NCBI GenBank assembly: GCA_946902985.2
Contig: OX336388.2
Location: 130,264,346 to 130,328,345 of the forward strand
DNA: 64,000 nt
Source of the DNA: Meconema thalassinum
Lineage: Eukaryota > Arthropoda > Insecta > Orthoptera > Tettigoniidae
Direction of reading: 5' to 3'
The notes beneath the pieces were generated by a model, which was not told the DNA's origin, made no database searches, and saw only the letters and a list, made by a program, of their open reading frames with translations. The first letter of the stretch is position 1; every line of letters starts with the position of its first letter. This document shows positions 11,331-21,689 of the stretch, one piece after another. A program made the translations under genes and the position numbers.

Positions 11331-12153
11331 ATACAATCCTGAATTCACCTTAATTTTTACCTAGATGTATCCCAAACAAGAAAATAAACATTTTCTCTCT
11401 CCCTCTCCCTTTTTACTTTTTTACAAAAGTATTGTACAAAGGCACTTACCACTCTTAAAATACGGGGTTATTCTAAATTAGTTACTTGAAAGTATTAATG
11501 AATAATTTCGAAACTATTGCCCGGAATTCATTCAGATGTTTGGTTCGCATAATATTTCAAGGGGTTCGCCAAACACTTTTCCATAATGGCGGATTGCGAG
11601 GTTAGGCCTATTACTGTTTCCTTAATTTCTGCGGCATTGTATTATTATTATTATTATTTTAAAATTAAATTAACCCTGTAATGCCCCTTGTTACGTAAGT
11701 GTAGCATCTGGAACTTATCACATTATTTCCACAATAAATTAATATTTACCATGAATGCCTGATTTGGAGTTATGTAACAACGTTAGGAATGCATTTGATT
11801 TCGCTACAATGGAAATTTAGTCTGCCAGCTTCTTTGTGTTGTAACAATACTAACAACAGTACCACGACCCCACTAAGAAACAGTTACATGTACGTTGTAT
11901 ATTTAAAAGTCAGAGGTTCACCCAACTCAGCTCGTTGTAGAAGGGGTTCATGAGTCGAAAAAGGTTGGGAACCGCTGATCTAAGACATTGGAAAACTACA
12001 AATATGTAGAATCTGATGCATTCTGTCGAATAGTTTAATAATGAGATAGTGTTTTGTCTCTCCTGAAAGTTGAGAAAGTGTGGCTTAGTTTCTTTCTCTG
12101 CCGACCGATCCAATTGCATATTTAAGAGTTGCCATGTCGCCCATCTCTTGAGT
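11331..12153 (-). other. 3' flank of the EGF-repeat gene
   Basis: This lies just past the stop codon of the minus-strand EGF-repeat gene and should include its 3' untranslated region. I see no convincing AATAAA polyadenylation signal close to the stop. An ATT run is present at 11640-11656. Confidence 0.35.
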
Positions 12154-13445
12154 TTAGTTGTCGTAGTAATAGTAGCGGGAGTAAGCTCTCCTGTTGGCCA
12201 GTGAGTTGGGGATGCTACTGCAGCTTACGATGGCGTCTCCCGTGTAACCGGATGGGCATGCACACGAGGCCCGATGGTTGCGAGTCTTGCAGATGGCACC
12301 TACACCGCACAATCCGCTACATGGGTCGATGCACTTGAATGTTGTGCGGTCACAGATTTGATCATTTCTACATTCTTCATCCACTTGACACTCTCCCCTA
12401 CGACAGTACTGTGATGCATCGCCAAGGTATCCTGGAGGGCAGGAGCACAAGGCTCGGTGATTCCGAGCCATGCAGGTGGCACTGACACCACATTGTCCAC
12501 TGCAGGGGCTGATACACTTGAAGGTTCTACCATCACAGACCTGGTCGCTTCTACATTCCTCGTTCACCTGACATTCTCCCCTGCGGCAGTACTGTGATGC
12601 GTCACCCATATATCCCGGAGGGCATGAGCACAATGGTCGGTGGTTGCGAACCTCGCATGTAGCACCGACGCCACATTGTCCAGTGCACGGACTGGTGCAC
12701 TTGAAGGTTCTGCGGTCACAGTATTGGTCACTTCTACACTCCTCATCTGCCTGACACTCGCCCCTCCGGCAGTACTGTAAGGCATCACCCATGTATCCAG
12801 GAGGGCAAGAGCACAGGGCTCGATGGTTGCGAGCCGTGCAGGTAGCACCGACACCACACTGTCCTTTACATGGGCTGGTGCACTGGAAAGTTCTGCCGTC
12901 ACAGATCTGGTCGTTTCTACATTCCTCGTCCGTCTGACATTCTCCCCTACGACAGTACTGTAAGGCGTCACCCATGTATCCTGGAGGGCAGGAACACAAG
13001 GCCCGATGGTTGCGAACAGTGCAAATGGCACTGACGCCACACTGTCCTTTACAAGGGCTGGTGCACTGGAAAGTTCTGCCGTCACAGATTTGGTCGTTTC
13101 TACATTCCTCGTCTGTCTGACATTCTCCCCTGCGACATTGCACTAGTGCATTGCCCATGTATCCTGGAGGGCAGGAACACAAGGCCCGATGGTTGCGAGC
13201 TGTGCAGATGGCATCAACCCCACACTGTCCATTGCACGGGCTGCTACACTGGAAAGTTCTGCCGTCACAGACCTGGTCGTTTCTACATTCGTCGTCCGTC
13301 TGACACTCTCCCCTACGACAGTATTGAAGCGCGTTGCCCAAATATCCCGGAGGACAGGTGCACACTGGACGGTCGTTGCCTGCTTTGTCATGGCCCGGTT
13401 GACAGATGGCGTCTATTCCACAAGGATTGGGGATGCATAGGTCTG
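12154..13445 (-). CDS. EGF-repeat secreted protein, last exon (seven EGF-like repeats, stop)
   Basis: Terminal exon of the host gene, 1292 bp, encoding about 430 residues and ending in a TAA at 12154-12156. The acceptor is TCTGTTCCAG just upstream of 13445, and the exon begins in phase 1, so the first codon is completed by G from the exon at 25779-25946. The first unit reads DLCIPNPCGIDAIC followed by RPVCTCPPGYLGN. Then six units of 54 residues (162 bp) follow, each with CRRGEC, DECRNDQ-C, PC-GQCGV and LCSCPPGYMGDA. The last unit ends in a tyrosine-rich tail ending YSRYYYYDN. This unit order resembles dumpy-like and other extracellular matrix EGF proteins of arthropods. Units in the middle are almost identical in DNA, which points to recent duplication or conversion. 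There are no membrane segments. The name of the orthologue is not known to me. Confidence 0.88.
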
Positions 13446-13647
13446 CTGGAACAGATAATGATCATATATTGTAATCAGACACACACTTGTATAACATGTT
13501 AATAGATAATAGACTTGCCGGTTTTGTCATTATTTTGGGGAATTCTAGCAACAATTTCCTGAGGTTTGAGGAGTAACACGTTAATAGCTGGAAATATCTG
13601 TCCCCGAAGGAAACAGTATATAATATTGTCCGATAGAGCTATGTACA

Positions 13648-14317
13648 TTAACAAATTCACAAAGAAATTTGATAAAATGGTCCGCCTAGCTCAAAACAGT
13701 TGCCAGCGTTTCGCTCCAGTGTACCAATGGGCTTTTCAGTAGTTTATAGTACACCTCACCAAGACTTGTGGCTAGTCCATACCGAGAAGGCCGCTGCAAG
13801 GCACAAAATGGATTATAGAGTGACCAGGTAGAAAAGAATGTTTCAATGTGCAAGCACACCAAAGTAGGGGAGAGTGTTTCCTGCTCCCTTGCCTCTCAAC
13901 TGCTAGTCTTTCTTCCGCGCATGTGCGTCAGGTAGGGGAAGTGTCTCTCTCTTTCTCGCTGCTACTTGCTTCGTTGTCCTTGTCACTGGACCTTCTGAAG
14001 TTGTGTATGGAGGGGGAAGCTCTTCAGCAGCTACGTAGTGCGAGCCCCACCTCCAACAGTCTTTTCTACCTGGTACCCCTATAGCAAGGTAAGCTAACAT
14101 TATTTTTGAAAGGAAGTTTTGACTTCCGTAGTACATTGGCGCTGCTCGTGGCGACGTTTTGTGCCTTGCAGCGGCCTTCTCAGTATGTACTAGCCACACG
14201 TCTTGGTGAGGTGTACCATAAGCGACTGAAGAGCCCATTGGTACACTGGGATGAAACGCTGGCAACTGTTTTGAGCGAGCCGGACCATTTTATCAAATTT
14301 CTTTGTGTATTCGTTAA
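13648..14317. mobile_element. Foldback repeat with 161-bp arms and hammerhead-like motifs
   Basis: Left arm 13648-13808 and right arm 14157-14317 are inverted copies, beginning TTAAC and sharing CACAAAGAAATTTGATAAAA and AACAGTTGCCAGCGTTTC. The central 350 bp is unrelated to the arms and has no clear gene. The arms are homologous to those of the element at 21690-22330. Each arm holds a CTGAAGA...GAAAC motif. It resembles an inverted-repeat copy of a non-coding retroelement and lies in the last intron of the EGF-repeat gene. Confidence 0.7.
14191..14266 (+). ncRNA. Hammerhead-like motif (type III layout)
   Basis: A GTC triplet ends at 14202. It is followed by a TTGGT...ACC stem I that is degenerate here. 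The core CTGAAGA is at 14226-14232, stem II pairs CCCA (14234-14237) with TGGG (14247-14250), and GAAA is at 14253-14256. CG-TGGC after the core can pair with GCCA-CG before the GTC, forming stem III with a small internal loop. The left arm carries a decayed twin at about 13690-13770 on the minus strand. Confidence 0.45.
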
Positions 14318-14362
14318 CGTTACTAGTTACCATTACTCTTTGCGTACTCCTATAGTTACAAA

Positions 14363-14575
14363 AGTTTGGTGCTTTTCAGTCGGTCAACACGAATGTACCC
14401 AAAAAGAGCTGGGTTATGCCCCAATCCTGAAATAAATTACATGAGATTAATACATTTATTATTTATTTATTTCTTTATTTATTTATTTCTTTATTTATTT
14501 CAGGATTAGGGCATAACTCAGCTCTTTTTTGGGTACATTAGTGTTCACTGACTGAAAAGCAGCAAACTTTTGTTT
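14363..14575. repeat. Palindrome of two R80 copies around an (ATTT)n microsatellite
   Basis: Two copies of the dispersed repeat R80 face each other: CTTTTCAGTCGGTCAACACG near 14374 and its reverse form ending near 14575. They are separated by ATTT/TTTC tetramers (14453-14498). Both arms share ATGTACCCAAAAA and the AGCTGGGTTATGCCC segment. Confidence 0.8.
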
Positions 14576-14764
14576 ACTTAGGTAACACTGAAAAAATGGC
14601 TTCAAACCCCGCAATCTCCTATAGTTAATCGTTTGCATCCAACCAAAAATGGTTTTATAAAATCAAACATGCCATTAGTCACAGTTCATTTCATAAATTA
14701 TATCATTATTATATATTGATATGAAATTTATCATATTTAAATTGGGTCTTTATTGATAGCTGAA

Positions 14765-15085
14765 TATGAAAATCCACAGCCTGCTTCCAGTCTCCGACCG
14801 GGTCAGGAATGGAATGAATGAAGCCCCCATCTAGCGGCGAGGATATGGACTGTGCCGGCTGCCAAGGCCTGACGCACTCCTCTGGGGCAATGATTAAATG
14901 AATGACAAACGAAATGATAGTGGAGAGTGTTGCTGGAATGAAATTTTGACAGGGAAAACCGGAGTACCCGGAGAAAAACCTGTCTGCCTCCGTTTTGTCC
15001 AGCACAGATCTCACATGGAGTGACCGGGATTTGAACCACGGACCTAGCGGTGAGAGGCCGGCGTGCTGCCGCCTAAACCACAGAA
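14765..15085 (-). mobile_element. tRNA-derived SINE, family D (copy 1)
   Basis: On the minus strand the head GTTTAGGCGGCAGCACGCCG begins a tRNA-like region with B box GGTTCAAATCCCGGTC. The body includes GGGTACTCCGGTTTTCCC and the end includes GGAGACTGGAAGCAGG. A second copy at 54428-54722 is very similar but lacks about 28 bp of the body. Confidence 0.85.
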
Positions 15086-15170
15086 GCTTTCCTTGTTGAC
15101 AACTAATTCAATTAAATACCAAAGGCATTAATAATCCACCAAAAGTCAATAAAATAAATTACTAGCAGAC

Positions 15171-15218
15171 GTTTATTGGACTAGTTTCGACCACATTGTG
15201 GTCTTCATCAGCATAAAC
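15171..15218 (-). ncRNA. Hammerhead ribozyme motif, Penelope type (type I)
   Basis: On the minus strand: GTTTATG (stem I), CTGATGA (complement of 15205-15211), stem II GACCAC-AAT-GTGGTC, GAAA, a two-pair stem III, and the cleavage triplet GTC (complement of 15179-15181). CAATAAAC follows and pairs with GTTTATG with one bulge. Every catalytic core base of the consensus is present. No neighbouring coding sequence was seen. This is the most complete of the set. Confidence 0.7.
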
Positions 15219-15889
15219 TAAAACTAATAAAGTTGTAGTATTTATAAACCACTCTGAAACTAGAACTTGATCAATTTGGTTGTATGAGGTCATCGAACAA
15301 AATTTAGAGGTTGCATTGTGTGATTCAAGGAAGTGATTAACCTTTGAATCTAAAACAAATGGACTATTGCAGCAGGTGAAAGCTCGAGTATTGACACTCT
15401 TTCTTTCCCATTATTGTAATAAATGAGCAACTCTTATATGTATGCTACAATTTTATAAATTAACTTAAGTGGTGTAACTTTGAAATTTGTATGTTATATG
15501 TTTTATGTTCGACGATGTCGATATGTAAATATTATATGTCAGAAAACTGTATTATAATGGGGGTGATTAAAGTACTACTTTTCATGATAACAAAGTTTTT
15601 CCAACCAATCAGGGCTCAAAATTTTCATTCATTGACCTATTAGGAAAGGATAGCTTCTGACATGCACTCAAAATCCAACTTGCCGGTTAAGTGGGTTTCT
15701 GGTGTATTTATAAAAACAAATTGGATATCCATACAATTTGGATTTACATAAACGTTCCTTATTAAAATATATTCGAATGCTGGTTTTTCGATGAAGTATT
15801 TCACTAACAAAAAATTTGGAAGTTGGTCCATCTAAAACTGTGTCATTATCTCAAGTGATATGACCTTCATGATCCCACGTGCATTAACC
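15219..15889. other. AT-rich interval, probable Penelope-like repeat flank
   Basis: Sequence upstream of the hammerhead (in its own direction) probably belongs to the same retroelement terminal repeat, but I see no limits. No coding signal was found. Confidence 0.3.
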
Positions 15890-16129
15890 TGAAGAATGGG
15901 TTCTAATACTTTCATTGAGGTCTTCATCCCGCAACAGACACAGTATCTTCTTCCTAACATCTTTCCGTTGGAATGGGGTCCTGTTTTTGTATCAATGCAT
16001 GCCATTTCTTGCGATCGATAGCTTCCTGTAGGTGTAAGTTTCTTGATCGCAGATCTGTGTTTATAGCATCCAGCCACCGTAATTTAAGTCTCCCACGCTG
16101 TCACCGGCCGTCTATTTTTAGATGAAAAT

Positions 16130-16495
16130 AATAATATCGTATGGCCTCGGGTGCCAGGTGTAAGCTTTGTTATTTGACACCCAGAGGGTAGCTTGCATGT
16201 CGGATTTCGTTGTTCCTCGAAGCACTATGAAAGTCAAGGAGGTTAGATATCTAAGCTCTTTGAACATTTTAGCACTTGCTAGTAGAGAAATGAGGAACTT
16301 TGTGTTGGCGGAAACTCCCGAGATTAATTTTGCCATTATGAACACGGCCTGCTGAATTGAAATGGGTTCTTTGACGTGCCAACATCGTATGCGTGTCGTA
16401 ATTTTTGCCGCCTTTCAAAAAGCACTTGCCACGGCCAGGAGCGAACCTGCAAGCTTGGGGTTAGTAGACAGACACGTTAACCACTCACTCACCGT
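16130..16495 (-). mobile_element. tRNA-derived SINE, family E (copy 1)
   Basis: The head on the minus strand is CACGGTGAGTGAGTGGTTAA with B-box-like GGTTCGCTCCTGGCC. The body has CGCCAACACAAAGTTCC-type sequence and CTCCTTGACTTTCATAG. Copies at 55445-55690 and 58500-58865. It interrupts the LINE at 15890-17280. Confidence 0.8.
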
Positions 16496-16659
16496 GAATT
16501 TGGTGGTGCTCGGGTGATGTGCCAAAAACCAACGGAGCCTCCATTCCTGCATTTTTCTCATTGATTGGTGCCACACCAGCTAGTTGTCGGATCGTTGTGT
16601 TGTAAATATAGTCGAGCAGAGAAATGTCTAACGAACTCCTCAGCATCCACATTTTAGGG

Positions 16660-16705
16660 GCAGATGACCTCGTAGTTCTGCCCCTTAAAACAACAACTAA
16701 TTAGC
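16660..16705 (+). repeat. Shared 3' tail module, copy 2
   Basis: Reads GGGGCAGATGACCTCGTAG then TTCTGCCCCTTAAAACAACA. It lies inside the LINE at 15890-17280, in the opposite direction. Confidence 0.8.
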
Positions 16706-17389
16706 ATACACATTTCCATGACATGTAGTGAGTGCTCAGCACTTCCAGGTGCTGGCTAACACTCCGTACCCTATAATGCAACTGGTCTCGCTATTGTGAG
16801 GTATAATTTTGATTTTAGACAGATAGTCTTCTTATCACAAAGAGCACCAGTGACATCTCTGGATCGCATCCAAGTCGCTTTGATTCTTGCTAGCACATGT
16901 TCATTCACATAGCTCTTACTATGTAATCAAGAAACTAAGTATCGGACATATCCACCTTGGGAGGAGGAGCTCCATTAATTTCTGTAGTTCCAGGAGATGT
17001 AATCGTTTCGAGGTATTCAATCTTGTGGATGTTCAAGGAAACACCAAATCTTTGCTAACGATCATACCATGTTTGTACTTGGGTATTAAGATCCTTCCTG
17101 GTGTCAGCCGCAAGCATCACATCATCAGCATATAAGCATTATCCATGGTGAACTTCTGGAGGTCGCGCGTTATAGCATCCATGACGTTAACAAGGAACAG
17201 CGGAGTCAAAGCTGATCCTTGATGAACGCCAACAGTCACAGACTCAGTATAAATGTAGACAATTTGCTGGAGGATATTTACTTGACTGTGATAGCCAATA
17301 TTTCAGTTTTTACTTTTGATTCTAAAGTAATATTTCGGTCTGTTCCAGGATGGCTAGGAAGTATGGTCATCTATCCTTTCTGAGCCCCT

Positions 17390-18300
17390 GCTGTCTCAAC
17401 CAATCAGGGAGGGGCCAGAACATATATTAAGACGGAATGACACCATCTCTGCATGGTACTTGGTTAGAAAAGTAATGTCAGAAAACTGGTTTCTGGATGA
17501 GGAGAAGTCAACCATTGGAGGAATTGACCAAACTATGATACCATCTCCGCATGGTACTTTAGTAGAAAATGGATCTCAGAAGACTTATCCCTGTTCGAGG
17601 AGAAGTCAACCACCAATCACAGGAAGGGGCCCGACTATGACACCATCTCTGCATGTGACTTAAATAGAAAATGGATGAGGAGACATCAACCAATCACAGG
17701 AAGGATCAGACTATGACACCATCTCTGCATGGGACTTTAGTAGAAAATGGATCTCAGAAGACTTATCCCTTTTCGAGGAGAATTCAACCAATCAGAGGAA
17801 GGGACCCAACTATTACACCATCTCTCCATGGGACTTCAATAGAAAATGGATGTCAGAAGACTGTTTCCTCGACGGGGAGAAGGTGACCAGTGCTGCCTCG
17901 ACCAGTCAATGGAAGGGGGAAGAACCTAAGCTATAGCTTGAGCGTTTTGAGGTGAAACCTCACGGTCATGGTACTGTATGAGCACTGGAGGAATCACCTC
18001 TCACGTAGCTGCACCAAGCTCAAGGTGATTGCATGCACAGATTTTAAGCCATGTGCCATTAGGACGGCGGATGAAGAGGTCGCGGTCGCTGTTCCCTCAC
18101 CACTGAAACCTGTCTGCCCAGAGCCGTCAGCTTGACCTTGAGGATTTGGCACGTGCGGTCCAAACTATAAAACACTATGACACCATCTCTGCATGGTACT
18201 TACTGTAGTAAAAAGTGGATGCCAGAAGACTGATTCCTGAATCAGTGCTGTCTCGACCAATTAAAGGAAGGGGCCAGAACTGTTGCCTACGAGATATAGA
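17390..18300. repeat. Irregular tandem repeat, unit about 100 bp
   Basis: The block ACACCATCTCTGCATGG with TAGAAAATGGAT, GAAGACT and CAACCAATCACAGGAAGG recurs: GCATG occurs at about 17451, 17549, 17651, 17727 and 18191, and a CCATG variant near 17827. Spacing is 76 to 102 bp, so units gained and lost pieces. A non-repeat stretch at about 17900-18170 separates the last unit. The ORFs over it simply follow the repeat. Confidence 0.75.
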
Positions 18301-18540
18301 AGTCTTAGAAAGACATTTCAGTTTGTTGTTTGTTAATAGTTCTGACTCTCTCCGCTAGGTGTCAGGGTTATAGCCTATTGCCAGTTCTGGGGTTGTTGCA
18401 GTAAATAATGTACTTATGTTGACCGACTGAAAAGCACTAAACTCTTGTTATGTACTCATGTGTTTTGCTTCATCTGATATTATTTTAAAGACTCTTTCAC
18501 TGCTCCTTGTATTTTAATCTCCAATACTTGATTTATTAGT
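18301..18540 (-). repeat. Dispersed repeat R80 copy (18395-18445) in AT-rich sequence
   Basis: The reverse form GTTGACCGACTGAAAAGC marks an R80 copy. Nothing else is recognised here. Confidence 0.55.
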
Positions 18541-18594
18541 TATTGTTGCTTTAAGAGGTGGAACAGCTAGGTCATCTGCTGCCCCCCCCCCCCC
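18541..18594 (-). repeat. Shared 3' tail module, copy 3
   Basis: The reverse strand reads GGGGGCAGCAGATGACCTAG then TTCCACCTCTTAAAGCAACA, a diverged copy. A C-run of 13 precedes it on the plus strand. Confidence 0.65.
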
Positions 18595-19069
18595 TCTCCA
18601 ATACTTGATTAATAGTGTGCTAACCGTAGTGTTTTCATGACTTATTCCTCTACGTTCTGATAAGCTACTTCAATATGTTATAGCCTGAGTCGCCATATTT
18701 TAACCACTAGTTCAGTTTAGTTCTTCTGTCTAATGGCAGGTTTACTTATGGTCTTTCTCTCCAGCGTATCCAGCCTTCTGCACAACATTTCATTAGGTCA
18801 TAAATATTATCGTGTCGGAAGCCATTTTTCAGTGTTGCCTTAGTAATCTAATTTTAGTGTTTAGACCCGGTGCACTTAAAGAGGGATGATTAGCTTACAC
18901 ATGGCGAGAATTAAAACTGGCCTTTAATGGTTGAAGATGTCCAGGATACAATAACAAACACCATATTAGGATATTCTAGACTTGGCAGCAAATTATGTTA
19001 CGTTGCTCTTCGAACACAGGCAGGAATACGGGGGAAAAGCAAAGGAGGATAAGAGATAAAGAGAGTTGT
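18595..19069. other. No feature recognised
   Basis: Unique-looking AT-rich sequence. It may be the body of the SINE whose tail begins at 19070, but I recognise no Pol III boxes. Confidence 0.3.
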
Positions 19070-19862
19070 TGTTTTAAGGGGTGTAACTACGAGGCGTAAT
19101 AAATGAAAAGATTGAGCAATGGGGTTTGAAGATAAATGTGGAGAAGAGTAAAACAGTGGTGATGAGTAGAGATAAGAAAAAAGGAAATGTAGTAATCAAA
19201 GTCGGAGATAAGGAATTGGAAGTGGTGAAACACTTCAAATACTTGGGAAGTGAACTGACTGAAGATGAAAGACTAGATTTGGAAATTAGCAGAAGAATAC
19301 AACTCGGGAGTGTTTTCTACCAACAGGTACGGGGACTAGTATGGAACAAGGATATACCAATTAAGGCTAAAGAAGGTATGTACAAAGCATATTATGTTCC
19401 TATAATGACATATGCAGCAGAAACTTGGACAATGACTAAGAGGGATGAGAGCAGAGTACAGACAGCTGAGATGAGATTCCTGAGAAGTATGGTCCAGAAA
19501 ACGAGGAGGGACAGAGTGAGAAATGAAGATGTATGGAAAGCACTGGGAGTACAGAAACTTAATGACAAACTGGAGCAAAACAGATTGAGATGGTTTGGAC
19601 ATGTCAAACGGATGAATGAAGTAAGGCTACTGGAACGACGGATGACAGGGAAGAGAGAATGAGGAAGACCAAGAATGCGTTGGATGGACTCTGTGGAGAA
19701 TAGTATTAGAAAACGGAACCTGGATTGGTACACTGTGTTGGAAGAGGAATGGTGGAACGACAGAACAAAGTGGAGAGGAACCGTATTTGCCACCACCCAG
19801 TGTCAACTGGAAAAGGAGAAATGAGGATGATGATGATGAACTACGAGGTCATCTGCACCTAG
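19070..19862 (-). repeat. Shared 3' tail module, copy 4, split by a LINE
   Basis: The left part (19070-19094) and right part (19839-19862) join into a complete tail module in reverse direction once the LINE between them and one copy of the 10-bp duplication are removed. Confidence 0.85.
19095..19838 (+). pseudogene. 5'-truncated LINE with 10-bp target duplication
   Basis: An open frame of 178 codons (19126-19662) reads MKINVEKSKTVVMSRDKK, FKYLGSELTEDERLDLEISR, YAAETWTMTKRDESRVQTAE and RLRWFGHVKRMNEVRLLERR, the C-terminal third of an RTE-like RT protein after the active site. It ends at a premature stop, and coding character continues to about 19800 (RMRWMDSVENSIRKRN). The element ends in (ATG)n. 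The exact 10-bp repeats AACTACGAGG at 19085-19094 and 19839-19848 flank it, which shows a target-primed insertion. It sits in the last intron of the EGF-repeat gene. Confidence 0.9.
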
Positions 19863-20102
19863 ATAAAGAGAGAAAACAGGAAATTCCTTCCTGTTCAGTG
19901 TAGGCAGCAGTGTTGGCAGATGAGTGGGAACGGAGCACACAACGCTCAAACAGCTAAGAGCACAATCCACAATAACTTGACCATTTAATAATAATCACAC
20001 TAAGTATGCAATCTTGCAGGTCAATCACCACTATCAGTATATCAACAAAAAATCACGTATAACTAACAAATCTCGACTAGTTGTGCTAAACTACTTGAAC
20101 TA

Positions 20103-21579
20103 TACTGGTCAAAACGTTTAGGGGATCAGTTGAGATATCTAGGTTCTGACGTATTGTCATCGGCAGAATGACCTAAAATGGTTCGACGTCTTTCTGTCGG
20201 TTCTACGGAGCGGCGACAACAACATTACGGCAACCGAGATAGTGGTAATAACAGAAAGTTGCTGCAGAGGGGGTTGATGTGGACGTGTGTTTTCTCTACC
20301 AAACGAATGACAAGCAGTTAGGTTCAGATGGTGTAGTGAGCAGGTAGTGCAATACTACAACAACGTGACTTACCCGGAGGTATGGCGTGGAGAGCCATAG
20401 GAAAGTTGGAAGCGGGACAGACACAGAGGGAGGTGGCTGCAGCTATTGGAGTGTCCCAAAGTGTAAATTCCAGGTCCTGGACGCGATTTCAGACAACAGG
20501 AACCGTTAAAAGAAGGCCAGGCCAAGGTCGTTCACGGGTAACATCAGGAAGAGATGACAGTTATCTCCGGTTAACAGCCCATCGAGACCGGAGACTGAAT
20601 GCAACTCAGCTGCAACGCACCCTCCAGGCGGCAACAGGATGCTCAATATCAACACAAACAGTCCTAAATCGCCTGCGGGAAAGTGACCTTTATGCACGGA
20701 GGCCTATGGTGTGTGTCACATTAAAACCACGTCACCGTTTAGCCCGCAGAAACTGCGCGGAGGAACAACAGGATTGGCATCGTAGCGAATGGTGCCGGGT
20801 TCTGTTCACAGATGAGTCAAGATTTTGTGTTCAGCCGGACAATCGTCGTTCCCTCATCTGGAGAGAAGGTGGAACTCGGAACAATCCCGATTATGGGCAG
20901 GAAACAGCACCATATTATGGTGGTGGACGAATGGTGTGGGCAGGAGTCAGTATTGGCGGACGTACGGACCTCTATGTCGTTCAGAATAGCGCTTTGACTG
21001 CTCAGAGGTATCGAGACTTGATCCTTCGACCGTTTGTTGTGCCCTATGCTGGTGCCATAAGCGATGGGTTCATTCTGGTGGACGATAACGAACGTCCCCA
21101 CAGAGCTGCACTGGTGGCCAACATGCTTGATGACGAGGGCATTGAACGAATGGAGTGGCCTGCTTGTTCACCGGACTTAAACCCAATTGAGCATGTCTGG
21201 GATGCACTTGGCAGACACATTGCAGCCAGACCAGCACCTCCCACAACGGTTGCCGAGCTGGTTATTGCACTCATGGAAGAATGGCCAAATATCCCTCTAG
21301 AGCTGATTGATAACGCCATGCAGGCGTGCAACTGTCCTGACCGTCCGAGTTAATCACACACCATATTAGAGGTCAACGAGAATTATTTTTTCACTATTGT
21401 GGTGGCCCCATGGTGCCTCGCTCTAAGTAAACGCCGGATGTAAACCTCCAGTCAATAGTTGAGACAGCACAATATCGTACTGTAGCACACAAAAAATACG
21501 ATTGTAGCCGAACTCTGAATAAAAGACGTTACCATATGTATCTTGTGTATGATATCTCATCTGATTGTTTTGACCAGTA
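20103..21579 (+). mobile_element. Tc1-like DNA transposon, apparently complete
   Basis: The ends TACTGGTCAAAAC and GTTTTGACCAGTA are inverted repeats and are flanked by TA on both sides (20101-20102 and 21580-21581). An inner part of the inverted repeat also matches (ATCAG-TGAGATATC) after a short gap. The element of 1477 bp encloses one long transposase frame. Its intact state in an AT-rich, decayed neighbourhood suggests a recent arrival. Confidence 0.92.
20382..21353 (+). CDS. Tc1-family transposase (DD34E), uninterrupted
   Basis: A 323-residue frame with no internal stop. The N-terminal part has a paired-like helix-turn-helix (QREVAAAIGVSQSV) and the GRPR-like linker RRPGQGRSR, for binding the terminal repeats. 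The catalytic triad is visible: D in LFTDESRF, D in FILVDDNERPH, and E in DLNPIEHVWD. I count 34 residues between the second D and the E. The protein cuts and pastes the element at TA sites. The length is slightly below the usual 340 or so, so the true start may be earlier or the first residues may be lost. An ATG at 20178 opens a short out-of-frame piece. Activity is plausible but not proved. Confidence 0.92.
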   Translation: MAWRAIGKLEAGQTQREVAAAIGVSQSVNSRSWTRFQTTGTVKRRPGQGRSRVTSGRDDSYLRLTAHRDRRLNATQLQRTLQAATGCSISTQTVLNRLRESDLYARRPMVCVTLKPRHRLARRNCAEEQQDWHRSEWCRVLFTDESRFCVQPDNRRSLIWREGGTRNNPDYGQETAPYYGGGRMVWAGVSIGGRTDLYVVQNSALTAQRYRDLILRPFVVPYAGAISDGFILVDDNERPHRAALVANMLDDEGIERMEWPACSPDLNPIEHVWDALGRHIAARPAPPTTVAELVIALMEEWPNIPLELIDNAMQACNCPDRPS

Positions 21580-21689
21580 TAAATAAGTGTATATATTGTG
21601 AATACTATCACCCATACTCGTAGACTTAGATTTAATACGATCTTATGATGACCGCTTGATGATTGAAACTGGTCATCCATAAGATTTGT

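Larger units (their letters stand above)
15890..17280 (-). pseudogene. LINE reverse transcriptase fragment, interrupted
   Basis: Read from 17280 down: VGVHQGSALTPLLFLVNVMD (RT motif before the active site), then after a frameshift YADDVMLAADTRKDL with the catalytic pair at 17121-17132, then NIHKIEYLET. Further down, 16640-16500 encodes RQLAGVAPINEKNAGMEA, and 16110-15960 encodes RNLHLQEAIDRKKWHALIQ-like sequence, the C-terminus. A family E SINE (16130-16495) and a tail module (16660-16705) are inserted in it. Several stops and shifts make it dead. It belongs with RTE-like elements, by motif style. Confidence 0.8.

Noticed and set aside
12129..13502. Several open frames on both strands across the EGF exon
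   Set aside because: They are alternative frames of the cysteine-rich repeats and lack their own logic; only the minus frame with EGF spacing is kept.
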